Assembly: GCF_009856605.1 (NCBI RefSeq)
Contig: NZ_CP047242.1
Span: forward strand, 1,362,001-1,426,000
Direction of reading: 5' to 3'
From: Trichormus variabilis 0441
GTDB taxonomy: Bacteria > Cyanobacteriota > Cyanobacteriia > Cyanobacteriales > Nostocaceae
DNA: 64,000 nt
In this document: piece after piece, positions 35,106 through 44,857 of the stretch
Layout of the letters: every line of letters starts with the position of its first letter
Position numbering within the stretch: the stretch's first letter is position 1
The notes under the pieces: model-generated
What the model saw: only the letters and a program-made list of their open reading frames with translations
What the model was told of the DNA's origin: nothing
Database searches by the model: none
Position numbers and translations under genes: made by a program

Positions 35106-37415
35106 ATGTCTAAAACTTTTCAACCCAAAAAAATCGCTATCTTAGGCGGTGGAATGGCATCTCTAACCACCGCCTACGAATTAACCAGTCAACCAGGCTG
35201 GGAAAGTCTTTACGATATTACTATTTATCAAACCGGGTGGCGTTTGGGCGGTAAATGTGCAACTGGACGCAATATCAAACCCCATACAGCTGATTGTGAA
35301 CCAGACTACCGGATCGAAGAACACGGACTACACATTTTTTTTGGATTCTATGAAAATGCCTTTCGTCTATTAAAGCAATGTTACGACGAACTTGGTGGTA
35401 ACGGGCCTTTTCACACCATAAAAGATGCCTTCAAACCCCACAGTCTAATTGTTTTAGAAGAGTACATTAATCAAAAATGGGTAAGCATACCTTTTGATTT
35501 TCCGACTAACTGTCTCGTTCCTTGGGAAGGTGACGGTATTTCCTCTCTCTGGGAACATATCTGCACCACTATCAAATTCATCATTCAGACTTATGCAGAA
35601 ATTGATAATTACAACCAGTCTGATTCATCTCCAAGTTCCTCAGCATCTCTTGCTAAACAAATAGCATTGGGCAAGGAGGTCATAGAATTTTTAACAGATA
35701 GTAGTCTTTTGCAGTTCCCTAGCCAATTGATTCCGTTATTTCTCCAAGCACCCAGCTTTTGGGGAGGGTGGCTGAAAAATATTAACCAATATATTATCGA
35801 TATCCTTCAAGGCCTAGATTTAACTTCCGAAACAGTTTTTTTAAACCTCGTCGATAATCTAGTGCAATCACTGCCTAAAAATACCAAAACTCACAGACGC
35901 GAACATCATACGTTAATTCTCCGGTTAGTAGAACGCTTTCAAAAACACTTGAGCCGTCAGATAGAATCTAAAATTAGTCAAAATCCTGACATATTCTGGC
36001 GGTTAACACTCATCGACTTAGCATTAGCCAACATCCGAGGCTTATTTGTAGATGAGGTCATAAATTTCCGCTCTCTAGAAAGTCTAGATGAGTATAACTA
36101 CAGAGATTGGCTACAAAAAAACGGAGCGAGGAAATCCAGTGTTAAATCAGCATTTATTCGCGTCCTATACGATTTAGTCTATGGCTTTCCCGAAGGCAAC
36201 ACTAATAAACCACAACTAGCAGCAGGAACAGCAATCCGTATCCTCACCACTATCTTGTTCAAATATAATGGTGCAATCATGTGGAAGATGCAATCAGGAA
36301 TGGCAGATGTAGTCATCACACCACTATATGAGCTACTAAAGCGTCGCGGCGTAAAATTCCAGTTCTTCCATATTGTCAAACAGTTGCATCTAGATGAAAA
36401 TCAGCAATCGATTGCTAGCATTACTTTAGCTCGTCAAGTTAATTTAAAAAAACCAGAGCAAGAATATCAACCACTTATCACAGTTAAAGATATTCGTTGC
36501 TGGCCTAGCGAACCTCTTTATGATCAAATTGTCGATGAAGAAGCACAAAAACTCCAACAACAAAAAATTAACCTTGAATCACATTGGACACCTTGGCAAA
36601 ATGTGGACAAAATTACTCTTACCAAAGGTGATGATTTCGATATTGTGTTGCTAGGAATTTCTATAGCCGCCTTACCTTTTATTTGTGGTGAATTGCTCCA
36701 AGCTGAAAAAAATCCAGTTCATCAAAAATGGCTCAATATGCTCAGTAACGTGAAGACAGTCACCACTCAAGGTGGACAAATATGGCTCAAGCCTACCTTG
36801 TCCCAATTGGGATGGCAAAAACCTAGTCCGGTGTTAGGAGCTTATGTTGAACCGCTTGATGTCTATGCAGATATGAGCGAGGTATTACCAAGAGAAAATT
36901 GGCCTTCTGACCATTACCCTTATAATGTAGCTTATTTTACAGGAGTAATCGCAGATCCTGGGATTCCTCCCCAGACAGAATATGATTTTCCAGCTAAAGC
37001 CCAGAAAACAGTAGAGCAACAAGCAATTAACTTTCTTAACAATCACATCGGACACCTTTGGCCTAATGCTACTCACCCCAAAAATCCCCAAGGTTTGAAT
37101 TGGGATTTACTAGTAGATTTTCAAAACCGTCAGGGCGCAGAACGTTTTCAAGCTCAATACTGGCGGATTAACATTGACCCGTCAGAACGCTATGTATTAT
37201 CTGTACCTGGAAGTACTAAGTATCGACTCAAAACCGATGAGTCTGGTTTTGATAACCTCTACCTCACTGGTGACTGGATTAACAACGGTTACAATTCCGG
37301 TTGTGTAGAAGCAACAGTCATGTCTGCAATGCAAGCTACGCGTGCTATTTTACAACAATGCTTCCACATAAATTACACCAAAAAAATTATTGGTGAATGG
37401 GATTCTTGGCTCTAA
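35106..37415 (+). CDS. FAD-dependent oxidoreductase, phytoene-desaturase / hydroxysqualene-dehydroxylase-like
   Basis: 769 residues from ATG 35106. An upstream in-frame start at 35007 would prefix 33 residues resembling nothing, whereas GAAGGA lies eight or so bases ahead of 35106. The N-terminus has the Rossmann FAD-binding motif ILGGGMASLTTAYEL followed by WRLGGKCATGRN and EEHGLHIFFGFYENAFRLL, as in carotenoid desaturases and HpnE. The C-terminus has the closing FAD motif (NLYLTGDWINNGYNSGCVEATVMSA). It is much longer than phytoene desaturases (about 500 residues) because of a middle insertion (about 150-330). It may desaturate or isomerise a long hydrophobic substrate together with the upstream protein. 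Confidence 0.75.
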   Translation: MSKTFQPKKIAILGGGMASLTTAYELTSQPGWESLYDITIYQTGWRLGGKCATGRNIKPHTADCEPDYRIEEHGLHIFFGFYENAFRLLKQCYDELGGNGPFHTIKDAFKPHSLIVLEEYINQKWVSIPFDFPTNCLVPWEGDGISSLWEHICTTIKFIIQTYAEIDNYNQSDSSPSSSASLAKQIALGKEVIEFLTDSSLLQFPSQLIPLFLQAPSFWGGWLKNINQYIIDILQGLDLTSETVFLNLVDNLVQSLPKNTKTHRREHHTLILRLVERFQKHLSRQIESKISQNPDIFWRLTLIDLALANIRGLFVDEVINFRSLESLDEYNYRDWLQKNGARKSSVKSAFIRVLYDLVYGFPEGNTNKPQLAAGTAIRILTTILFKYNGAIMWKMQSGMADVVITPLYELLKRRGVKFQFFHIVKQLHLDENQQSIASITLARQVNLKKPEQEYQPLITVKDIRCWPSEPLYDQIVDEEAQKLQQQKINLESHWTPWQNVDKITLTKGDDFDIVLLGISIAALPFICGELLQAEKNPVHQKWLNMLSNVKTVTTQGGQIWLKPTLSQLGWQKPSPVLGAYVEPLDVYADMSEVLPRENWPSDHYPYNVAYFTGVIADPGIPPQTEYDFPAKAQKTVEQQAINFLNNHIGHLWPNATHPKNPQGLNWDLLVDFQNRQGAERFQAQYWRINIDPSERYVLSVPGSTKYRLKTDESGFDNLYLTGDWINNGYNSGCVEATVMSAMQATRAILQQCFHINYTKKIIGEWDSWL

Positions 37416-37514
37416 GAGTGTGTGTAATTTAAATTAATAAGATATATTGTGACAAACTTGATGAAATTTAGCATTATTGAGCTTGTCAGAATCTATGCCC
37501 TGTAAGATGAACAC

Positions 37515-37554
37515 ACATTTTTCAGGTCAGTTAATTAACTGACCTGAAAAATGT
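37515..37554. terminator. Perfect 40-base palindrome
   Basis: The 20-base arm starting ACATTTTTCAGG is followed with no loop by its exact reverse complement. It lies 100 bases after the flavoprotein gene and 70 before the kinase gene. The RNA has a T-run on the left arm and A-run on the right, consistent with a bidirectional terminator, but a dimeric repressor site is also possible. Confidence 0.6.
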
Positions 37555-37623
37555 ATTTATTATTTCGTAAATAAATAATCGTCTCAATACTATACTCACT
37601 GATTTTCATTATTGAAATAACCA

Positions 37624-40600
37624 ATGATTACATTGCCTAATTACAAAATTCTAGAATTAATTGACGAAGGAGTGAAAACTAATGTTTATCATGCTATCAG
37701 TATTCCAGATGGTAAACTAGTAGTTATTAAAATTTTGAAAAAAGAATACCCTGAATTAAAAGATATAGCAGCATTAAAACATGAATATGAGCTAATCAAG
37801 AATTTAGATATCCCAGGAGTAGTGAAAGCTCATAGTTTTGAAAAATACAACAATTATTTTGCCATAGTTTTAGAAGATTTCGATGGTACTTGCCTTTACA
37901 AAGTTATTCAAGAGAAGAAAATTGGGTTACTCGATTTCTGTAAAATAGGTATTCAAATTACCCAAGCACTAGGGGAATTACACCAAAACTATATTATTCA
38001 TAAAGATATTAAACCACAAAATATTATTGTTAATTTGGAAACCAATCAAGTTAAAATAATCGATTTTTCTATTTCATCATTGTTATTTCAGGAAAAAGCT
38101 AAACTCAATAATCCTGATTTGCTAGAAGGAACTATAGCCTATATCTCTCCAGAGCAAACAGGTCGAATGAACAGGTCAATTGACTATCGTACAGACTTTT
38201 ATTCATTAGGTGTAACTTTTTATGAAATGCTCACAGGTCAGTTACCATTTGTCGTGACTGACCCAATGGAGTTAGTTCATTGTCATATTGCCAGACAACC
38301 TACAAAAATAAACGAATTAATTCCAGAAATACCTGAAGTAGTTTCTGACATAATCATGAAATTACTTAGCAAAACTGCTGAGGAAAGATATCAAAGTGCT
38401 TTTGGAATTAAAGCTGATTTAGAAAAATGTCTTAATCAGTTAATCGAAAGTAATTCTATCACCACGTTTATTATTGGTCAGCATGATTATTCTAGTCAAT
38501 TACAAATTCCTGAGAAATTATATGGACGAAAAACGGAAATAGATATTTTGATGACTGCTTTTGAAAATGTCAATCAAGGTAATAAAGAATTAATATTAGT
38601 TGCCGGTTACTCAGGTATTGGTAAATCAGCCTTAGTGAATGAAATTCATAAACCCGTTATCAAAAGTAGAGGCTATTTTATTGCAGGTAAATTTGAGCAA
38701 TTTCAGCGTAATATTCCTTATGCTTCAGTGATTCAAGCCTTTCAAGAGTTAATACAGCAATTGCTAACAGAAAGTGAACAACAATTAGCTAATTGGCGAG
38801 AAAAAATTTTAGAGGCTTTAATTCCTAATGCTCAAATTATTATTGATGTTATTCCTGAACTAGAACTGATTATTGGTAAACAACCAGAAGTACCACAACT
38901 AGGATCAGCCGAAGCACAGAACCGCTTTAACTTGGTTATGCAAAAATTCATTAATGTTTTTGCACAAAAAGAGCATCCATTAGTTGTATTTTTAGATGAT
39001 TTACAGTGGGCAGATTTAGCCTCATTAAAATTAATTCAATTATTAGCTATAAATAGTGATATTCAATACTTATTTCTCATAGGAGCTTATCGAGATAACG
39101 AAGTTGATGACAGTCATCATTTAATGCTGGTTTTACAGGAAATTGAACAAAAATGTATTCCCATCAATATTATTTACTGCCAAAACCTTAAAATAACTGA
39201 TGTTTGTCAATTAGTTAGTGACACTCTAAAATCTGGTTTAGAAGAGTCCAAAGAATTGGCTAAATTGATTTTCCATAAAACTGCTGGCAATCCATTTTTT
39301 GTCAACCAATTGCTCAAGTTTATTCATCAAGAAAATTTACTTGTATTTAATTTTATTACTGGTCAATGGCAATGGTATATTCAGTATATTCAGATGCTTG
39401 ACATTACTGATAACGTTGTCGATCTGATGATAGGTAAAATTCAAAAACTCAAAGATAATACACAAAATATTATAAAAATAGCCGCTTGTATAGGCAATCG
39501 ATTTAATTTAAATACTCTATCTTGTATTAACGAAAAATCACATAATGCTACAGCATTAGATATTTGGGAAGCCCTACAAGCTGGTTTAATTATCCCTTTG
39601 AGTGATAATTATAAACTGCCACAACTGTTAGATGATGTTGACGTTTTTGTCATTGATTATAAGTTTCTTCATGATCGTGTACAACAAGCAGCCTATGCGT
39701 TAATTCCCGATGAGCATAAAAAGGGAATTCACCTAAATATTGGCAGGCTGCTATTAAAAAATATAAATAAAAGTTTACTAGAAGAAAAAATCTTTGATAT
39801 TGCTAACCAGTTAAATATGGGTGCTGAACTCATTACTGTTCCAGAAGAAAGGTATAAGTTAGCTTCCTTAAATCTGATGGCTGGACGTAAAGCGAAGGAT
39901 TCCAATGCTTATGAATCTGCTGTAAGCTTCCTTAAGCAAGGTTTAACTCTACTTGATATTGACTGTTGGCAGAACTATTATGAATTAACTCTTGATCTTC
40001 ACGTAGAAACTGTAGAATCTGAGTATTTGAATACAAATTTTGAGGAAGCAGAACCATTACTTGCGACTGTTATCGCTAACAGTAAAAATATTCTTGATAC
40101 TGTTAAGGTCTATGAGAAGAAAATTCAATTCTACGTTGGTCAAAATCGAATGCGAGAAGCATTAGATTTAGATTTACAGGTATTAGAAATGCTAGGAGTT
40201 TCTCTGTCCCAAACTCCACCAACAGAGTTAAAAATTGAAGAATTAATCAATCTGCCGGAAATGATTGACCCTAGTAAGCTGGCTGCAATGAGGATACTAA
40301 TGACAGCTATGCCTCCTGCTTATTTAGCAGATCCTGCACTTTTACCATTGATTGCTTTTACAATGATTGAGCTATGCTTGCAGTATGGCAATTCATCTTT
40401 TGCAGCTTACGCCTATGGTTTTTATGGCCTGATTTTGTGTGGGCCTCTTAAGAATATCGAATCAGGTTATAGATTTGGTAAATTATCCTTACAAATTTTA
40501 AATCAATTCAATGCCAAGGAAATAAAGTCTAAAGTTTATGCCTTGTTTAATATTTTTGTGAGACATTGGAAAGAGCATATTCAAACAACTATAGAACCTT

Positions 40601-42966
40601 TACAAGAGGGTGTTAAAAGTGGTTTAGATACAGGAGATATTGAATATGTAGGATACAATGGTCTACTAGTTTGTTGGCATCCTTTCTGGAGCGGAGAAAA
40701 TCTAGAAACTGTTGAACAAAGATTAGATAAATATATTAATTTAGCACAAAAGATACAGCAAGAACACTTTACCTTTTGTTTGCTGATCTTGAAACAGCTA
40801 ATAACTGAACTTAAACAAGGTCTAAAAAATGAAGTTTACTTAGACGGTGATGACTTCAATGATTCAATAATGCAGAGAATGGCAGGTAACATTACAGCTA
40901 TATTTTATGCTTATCTTGCCAAAAGTATGTTGAGTTATTTTTTTAAAGATTATAGTCAGGCTGTAAAAAATGCTGAATTAGCACAGCAGTATGAAGTTGC
41001 TGTTGGTGGCACCTTTTATTTAATTGAATATAAGTTTTATTACTCTCTGGGACTGCTAGCTCTTTGTTTAAATACAACCTCTGATGCAGATATAAAATCT
41101 GCCTTAGAAAAAGTATCAGAAAATCAGCAGCAATTAAAAGAATGGGCAGATCATGCACCTGCAAATAATCAGCATAAATATGAACTAGTAGAGGCAGAAA
41201 AAGCACGAGTATTAGGACAAGTATTAATAGCGATGGAGTATTATGAGTGTGCCATTCAAGGCGCGCATAAGTTTGGATATATTCATGAAGAAGCACTAGC
41301 TTATGAATGTGCGGCAGAATTTTACTTTAGTTTGAAGAGAAATGAATTTGCTTGCCTCTACATAACAAAGGCACACTATGGTTATCGTCATTGGGGAGCA
41401 ATTGCTAAAGCTAGAAATTTGGAATCCAAATATCCAGAATTAACTGCTAAGATATCTAATCAATATCCGGCAGGTTTTATAAATACTAATATTACTACTT
41501 CTACTGCTAGTGAGAAATCAGGTGGATTAGATTTAATTACGGTTATTAAAGCCTCACAGACCCTGTCAGAAGTTATTTTACTAGATAATTTACTAGAAAA
41601 GTTAATGACAATTTTGATTGAGAATGCTGGCGCTCAAACTGGTATTCTGCTGTTGGAAAAAGCCGGGAATTTATTGATTGAAGCTAAGGCAAGTGTAGAT
41701 AAAGATGATATAACTGTTGGTCAATCAATACCATTTGAAGATAGTCAACAATTACCAATATCTGTGATTAATTTTGTTAGAAGAACAAGGAAAGATGTAG
41801 TTCTATCTGATGCCAGTAATGAAGGAAGCTTTACCCTAGATCCCTACATTGTTAAGCATAATATTAAGTCTATTATCTGTACTTCTATTTTGAATCAAGG
41901 TAAATTAATCGGTATACTTTATTTAGAAAACAACTTAATAGTAGGAGCATTTACCGCAGACAGAATACAGATATTAAAATTACTATCTTCACAAGCAGCT
42001 ATTTCCCTTGAAAATGCTCAACTTTACGCTAATTTAGAAGAAAAGATAGAAGAAAGGACTAGGGAATTAAATGAAAACAACTTGCGCTTAAGGCAAACAT
42101 TACACGAATTGAAATTGACACAAACTCAGCTTATTCAGACAGAAAAAATGTCTAGTTTGGGGCAAATGGTTGCTGGCATCGCTCACGAAATTAATAACCC
42201 TGTAAGTTTTATTCATGGTAACTTAAGTCACATTGATAATTATGCAAATGATTTACTTACTTTAATTGACATTTATCAAACTATTTATCCTGAAGCAACC
42301 CCAGAAATTGAAGAGTTTTTAGAAAATATTGACGTTGATTTTATTAAAGAAGATATGCCGAAAACTTTATCTTCTATGAAAATTGGTACACAGCGTATTC
42401 GGGAAATTGTGCTGACACTGCGTAATTTCTCCCGGTTAGATGAGGCTGAGATGAAGGCTGTGAACATTCATGAGGGGATTGAAAGTACTTTACTGATTTT
42501 ACAAAGTCGTCTCCAAGCCAAACCAGGTAAGCCTGCAATAGAGATTATTAAGAATTATGCTGAATTACCAAAAGTTGAGTGTTATACTGGTCAATTAAAT
42601 CAGGTATTCATGAATATCCTCAATAATGCCATTGATTCTTTAGAAAAGTTAAATCAGGAACATAATTTAGAGGAGATAAAGACTGATCCTAGTGCGATCG
42701 CTATTCGTACCGAAGTAGTCAATCCTGATTTAGTCGCTATTTCCATTAAGGATAATGGATTGGGGATGAGTGATAGCGTTAGAAAAAGAATATTTGACCC
42801 TTTCTTCACGACTAAACCTATAGGACAAGGTACTGGTTTAGGATTATCAATCAGTTATCAAATTGTAGTAGATAAACACCGGGGTACCATAGAGTGCATT
42901 TCTACACCTGGGCAAGGTGCAGAATTTATCATTCAAATTCCCTGTCGGCAAAAGCAGGTAATATAG
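37624..42966 (+). CDS. Ser/Thr kinase - AAA ATPase - GAF - histidine kinase fusion
   Basis: 1780 residues. Residues 1-265 are a Hanks-type kinase with VVIKILK (ATP lysine), catalytic loop HKDIKPQNIIV, a DFS in place of DFG, and the activation-segment EGTIAYISPEQTGRMNRSIDYRTDFYSLG. Then comes a STAND-like AAA ATPase (Walker A GYSGIGKSAL near 328-336; Walker B LVVFLDDLQWAD), a long helical TPR-like region (about 680-1330), a GAF domain (about 1345-1480), and a histidine kinase with H1521 (GIAHEINNPVSF), N-box NILNNAIDSL and GTGLGLSISYQIV. This multidomain type is well known in heterocystous cyanobacteria. It joins both phosphorylation chemistries in one soluble protein. No partner regulator is adjacent. 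Confidence 0.93.
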   Translation: MITLPNYKILELIDEGVKTNVYHAISIPDGKLVVIKILKKEYPELKDIAALKHEYELIKNLDIPGVVKAHSFEKYNNYFAIVLEDFDGTCLYKVIQEKKIGLLDFCKIGIQITQALGELHQNYIIHKDIKPQNIIVNLETNQVKIIDFSISSLLFQEKAKLNNPDLLEGTIAYISPEQTGRMNRSIDYRTDFYSLGVTFYEMLTGQLPFVVTDPMELVHCHIARQPTKINELIPEIPEVVSDIIMKLLSKTAEERYQSAFGIKADLEKCLNQLIESNSITTFIIGQHDYSSQLQIPEKLYGRKTEIDILMTAFENVNQGNKELILVAGYSGIGKSALVNEIHKPVIKSRGYFIAGKFEQFQRNIPYASVIQAFQELIQQLLTESEQQLANWREKILEALIPNAQIIIDVIPELELIIGKQPEVPQLGSAEAQNRFNLVMQKFINVFAQKEHPLVVFLDDLQWADLASLKLIQLLAINSDIQYLFLIGAYRDNEVDDSHHLMLVLQEIEQKCIPINIIYCQNLKITDVCQLVSDTLKSGLEESKELAKLIFHKTAGNPFFVNQLLKFIHQENLLVFNFITGQWQWYIQYIQMLDITDNVVDLMIGKIQKLKDNTQNIIKIAACIGNRFNLNTLSCINEKSHNATALDIWEALQAGLIIPLSDNYKLPQLLDDVDVFVIDYKFLHDRVQQAAYALIPDEHKKGIHLNIGRLLLKNINKSLLEEKIFDIANQLNMGAELITVPEERYKLASLNLMAGRKAKDSNAYESAVSFLKQGLTLLDIDCWQNYYELTLDLHVETVESEYLNTNFEEAEPLLATVIANSKNILDTVKVYEKKIQFYVGQNRMREALDLDLQVLEMLGVSLSQTPPTELKIEELINLPEMIDPSKLAAMRILMTAMPPAYLADPALLPLIAFTMIELCLQYGNSSFAAYAYGFYGLILCGPLKNIESGYRFGKLSLQILNQFNAKEIKSKVYALFNIFVRHWKEHIQTTIEPLQEGVKSGLDTGDIEYVGYNGLLVCWHPFWSGENLETVEQRLDKYINLAQKIQQEHFTFCLLILKQLITELKQGLKNEVYLDGDDFNDSIMQRMAGNITAIFYAYLAKSMLSYFFKDYSQAVKNAELAQQYEVAVGGTFYLIEYKFYYSLGLLALCLNTTSDADIKSALEKVSENQQQLKEWADHAPANNQHKYELVEAEKARVLGQVLIAMEYYECAIQGAHKFGYIHEEALAYECAAEFYFSLKRNEFACLYITKAHYGYRHWGAIAKARNLESKYPELTAKISNQYPAGFINTNITTSTASEKSGGLDLITVIKASQTLSEVILLDNLLEKLMTILIENAGAQTGILLLEKAGNLLIEAKASVDKDDITVGQSIPFEDSQQLPISVINFVRRTRKDVVLSDASNEGSFTLDPYIVKHNIKSIICTSILNQGKLIGILYLENNLIVGAFTADRIQILKLLSSQAAISLENAQLYANLEEKIEERTRELNENNLRLRQTLHELKLTQTQLIQTEKMSSLGQMVAGIAHEINNPVSFIHGNLSHIDNYANDLLTLIDIYQTIYPEATPEIEEFLENIDVDFIKEDMPKTLSSMKIGTQRIREIVLTLRNFSRLDEAEMKAVNIHEGIESTLLILQSRLQAKPGKPAIEIIKNYAELPKVECYTGQLNQVFMNILNNAIDSLEKLNQEHNLEEIKTDPSAIAIRTEVVNPDLVAISIKDNGLGMSDSVRKRIFDPFFTTKPIGQGTGLGLSISYQIVVDKHRGTIECISTPGQGAEFIIQIPCRQKQVI

Positions 42967-43434
42967 TTTAATTGTGTTTTGTTAGTTTATTAGGTTACCT
43001 CAAATTTTCCTTCGCATTCCTTAGTGGGCAAAGATTTCCCCTATGAATATGGTATCTCAGGTGTTAGCATTAACGTAGCTGGAATCGGGAATGTAGAGAA
43101 GACAGCACAGCATCTCATGTCAAAGACGCTACGCTAATACCTATGCAGTAGTTCCTCTAGATGTCATCCAAAAGTTCAAGAGTAGCCTCATCCCAAAATT
43201 CTCCCTCCTCATTAGTAGAAGTAAAAGAGTGGACACTTAGTTTACAGTTTGACTAACATTGATTTAGTAATCCTTAGATAGTAAGTGAAGTAAAAACTTA
43301 TCCATTCCTTTTTACTAGCTCTTACGTAACAAATATTTATGAGTTAAAATAGTTACATAATTTCTTCATTGGATTTTATTCGCTAATATTAATGATTATG
43401 TCAAGATGAATGTAAGACTTAAAAAAGTCATGCA
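42967..43434. other. Intergenic region before the Ser/Thr kinase
   Basis: 470 AT-rich bases with no convincing ORF or strong hairpin. A short GACTT-aaaa-AAGTC inverted repeat sits just ahead of the next start codon. Confidence 0.4.
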
Positions 43435-44820
43435 ATGTTAGGCACTTTACTAGTCGGTCGTTATCAAATCCGCCAAATGTTAGGCGGAGGTGGATTTGGT
43501 AAAACTTATATCGCACTTGACACTCAACGCCCTGGTCAACCTAAATGTGTCGTCAAGCACTTTCAACCTGTAACCCATAACCCAGAGTTTATGGAAACGG
43601 CCAGACGGCTGTTCACTAGCGAAGCAGAAACACTAGAAAGACTGGGGTATCATGATCAAATTCCTCGTCTTTTAGCATACTTTGAAGAGCATCAAGAATT
43701 TTTTTTGGTACAAGAATTTATTGACGGGCATTCACTAAAAGCAGAAATGCCACCTAATCAACCTTGGACGGAAAAAAAAGTCATAGCACTTCTACAGCAG
43801 GCCCTAGATATCTTGCAATTCATTCATCTTCATAAAGTAATTCATCGAGATATCAAGCCGGAAAATATGCTCAGAAGGCTACATGATGGTAAGTTAGTGC
43901 TGATAGATTTTGGAGCAGTTAAAGAAGTCCAAACACAGATCAGCGCAATTAGTGGGCAAACCGAAATGACTGTTGCTATAGGTACACCAGGATATATGTC
44001 TTTAGAACAGTTCCGAGGTAAACCCCGTCTCAACAGTGATATTTATTCTCTAGGTATAGTTTGTATTCAGGCATTAACAGGAGTACATCCCAGAGAACTA
44101 GCAGAAGATCCCGTATCAGGAGAAATTCTCTGGCAAAATAGTGCAGAAGTTAGTCCTATGTTAGCTTCTGTGTTATCTAAAATGGTACTAAATAACTTTA
44201 AACTCCGCTACCAATCGGCTACAGAAGTTTTAGAGGCGCTACAACAGAATTTTCATCTTCAAGCAGAAACTCAAATAACTGTTGCACCATCAACATTGAC
44301 ACAACAGCCTCAGCTTAGTCTATCCCAACAGCAAAGATTAGGGTTACATAGCAGCAATAGTTCTATTCTTTCCGTAGAACAGTATAACTATCTAGAAAAT
44401 GTACTCACAACTTTCGTTGGTCCCATAGCAGCAACGTTATTACGAAGAACAGCATCAGCTTCTAGTTATCAAGAATTGATTGATAGTTTGGCTTTACATT
44501 TAACAGCCAATCAACAAACTGAGTTTAAGAAGAAAGTAGAACCGCTCCTTGAGCAACCGACCATTAAGTACGAAAATACCTCTAAGAGTGTACCAGAAAA
44601 AACCCAACCAACTACAAACTCTGGTATTAATGATACTTTGATCCGTGAGTGTGAACGGGAGTTACTAGACTTAATTGGCCCAATTGCTGTTTTCCTCATT
44701 CAAAAAGCAAAAAAATCTACCAGTGCAACAACCTCCCGTGCCGAATTTATTAAAATTATATCGGATGAAATTCCTGATGCTCAAAAAGCTTGGCAATTCC
44801 AGCAGCGATTACTTCCTTAA
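43435..44820 (+). CDS. Serine/threonine protein kinase with duplicated C-terminal domain
   Basis: 461 residues. The Hanks-type kinase fills residues 1-265: LGGGGFGKTYIALD, ATP lysine in CVVKHFQ, HRDIKPENMLRR, VLIDFGAVKEV and the GTPGYMSLEQFRG activation segment. There is no membrane helix, so it is cytoplasmic. A Gln/Ser-rich linker leads to two copies of a 55- to 60-residue helical domain that share a (V/I)GPIA(A/V) core: YLENVLTTFVGPIAATLL near 320, and CERELLDLIGPIAVFLI near 405. Cyanobacterial and other bacterial kinases carry this type of C-terminal domain; its role is not known to me. Convergent with the haem-sensor gene. Confidence 0.92.
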   Translation: MLGTLLVGRYQIRQMLGGGGFGKTYIALDTQRPGQPKCVVKHFQPVTHNPEFMETARRLFTSEAETLERLGYHDQIPRLLAYFEEHQEFFLVQEFIDGHSLKAEMPPNQPWTEKKVIALLQQALDILQFIHLHKVIHRDIKPENMLRRLHDGKLVLIDFGAVKEVQTQISAISGQTEMTVAIGTPGYMSLEQFRGKPRLNSDIYSLGIVCIQALTGVHPRELAEDPVSGEILWQNSAEVSPMLASVLSKMVLNNFKLRYQSATEVLEALQQNFHLQAETQITVAPSTLTQQPQLSLSQQQRLGLHSSNSSILSVEQYNYLENVLTTFVGPIAATLLRRTASASSYQELIDSLALHLTANQQTEFKKKVEPLLEQPTIKYENTSKSVPEKTQPTTNSGINDTLIRECERELLDLIGPIAVFLIQKAKKSTSATTSRAEFIKIISDEIPDAQKAWQFQQRLLP

Positions 44821-44857
44821 AAGTTGATATAAATGCTGCATTTCTTGTTAAGATTGT

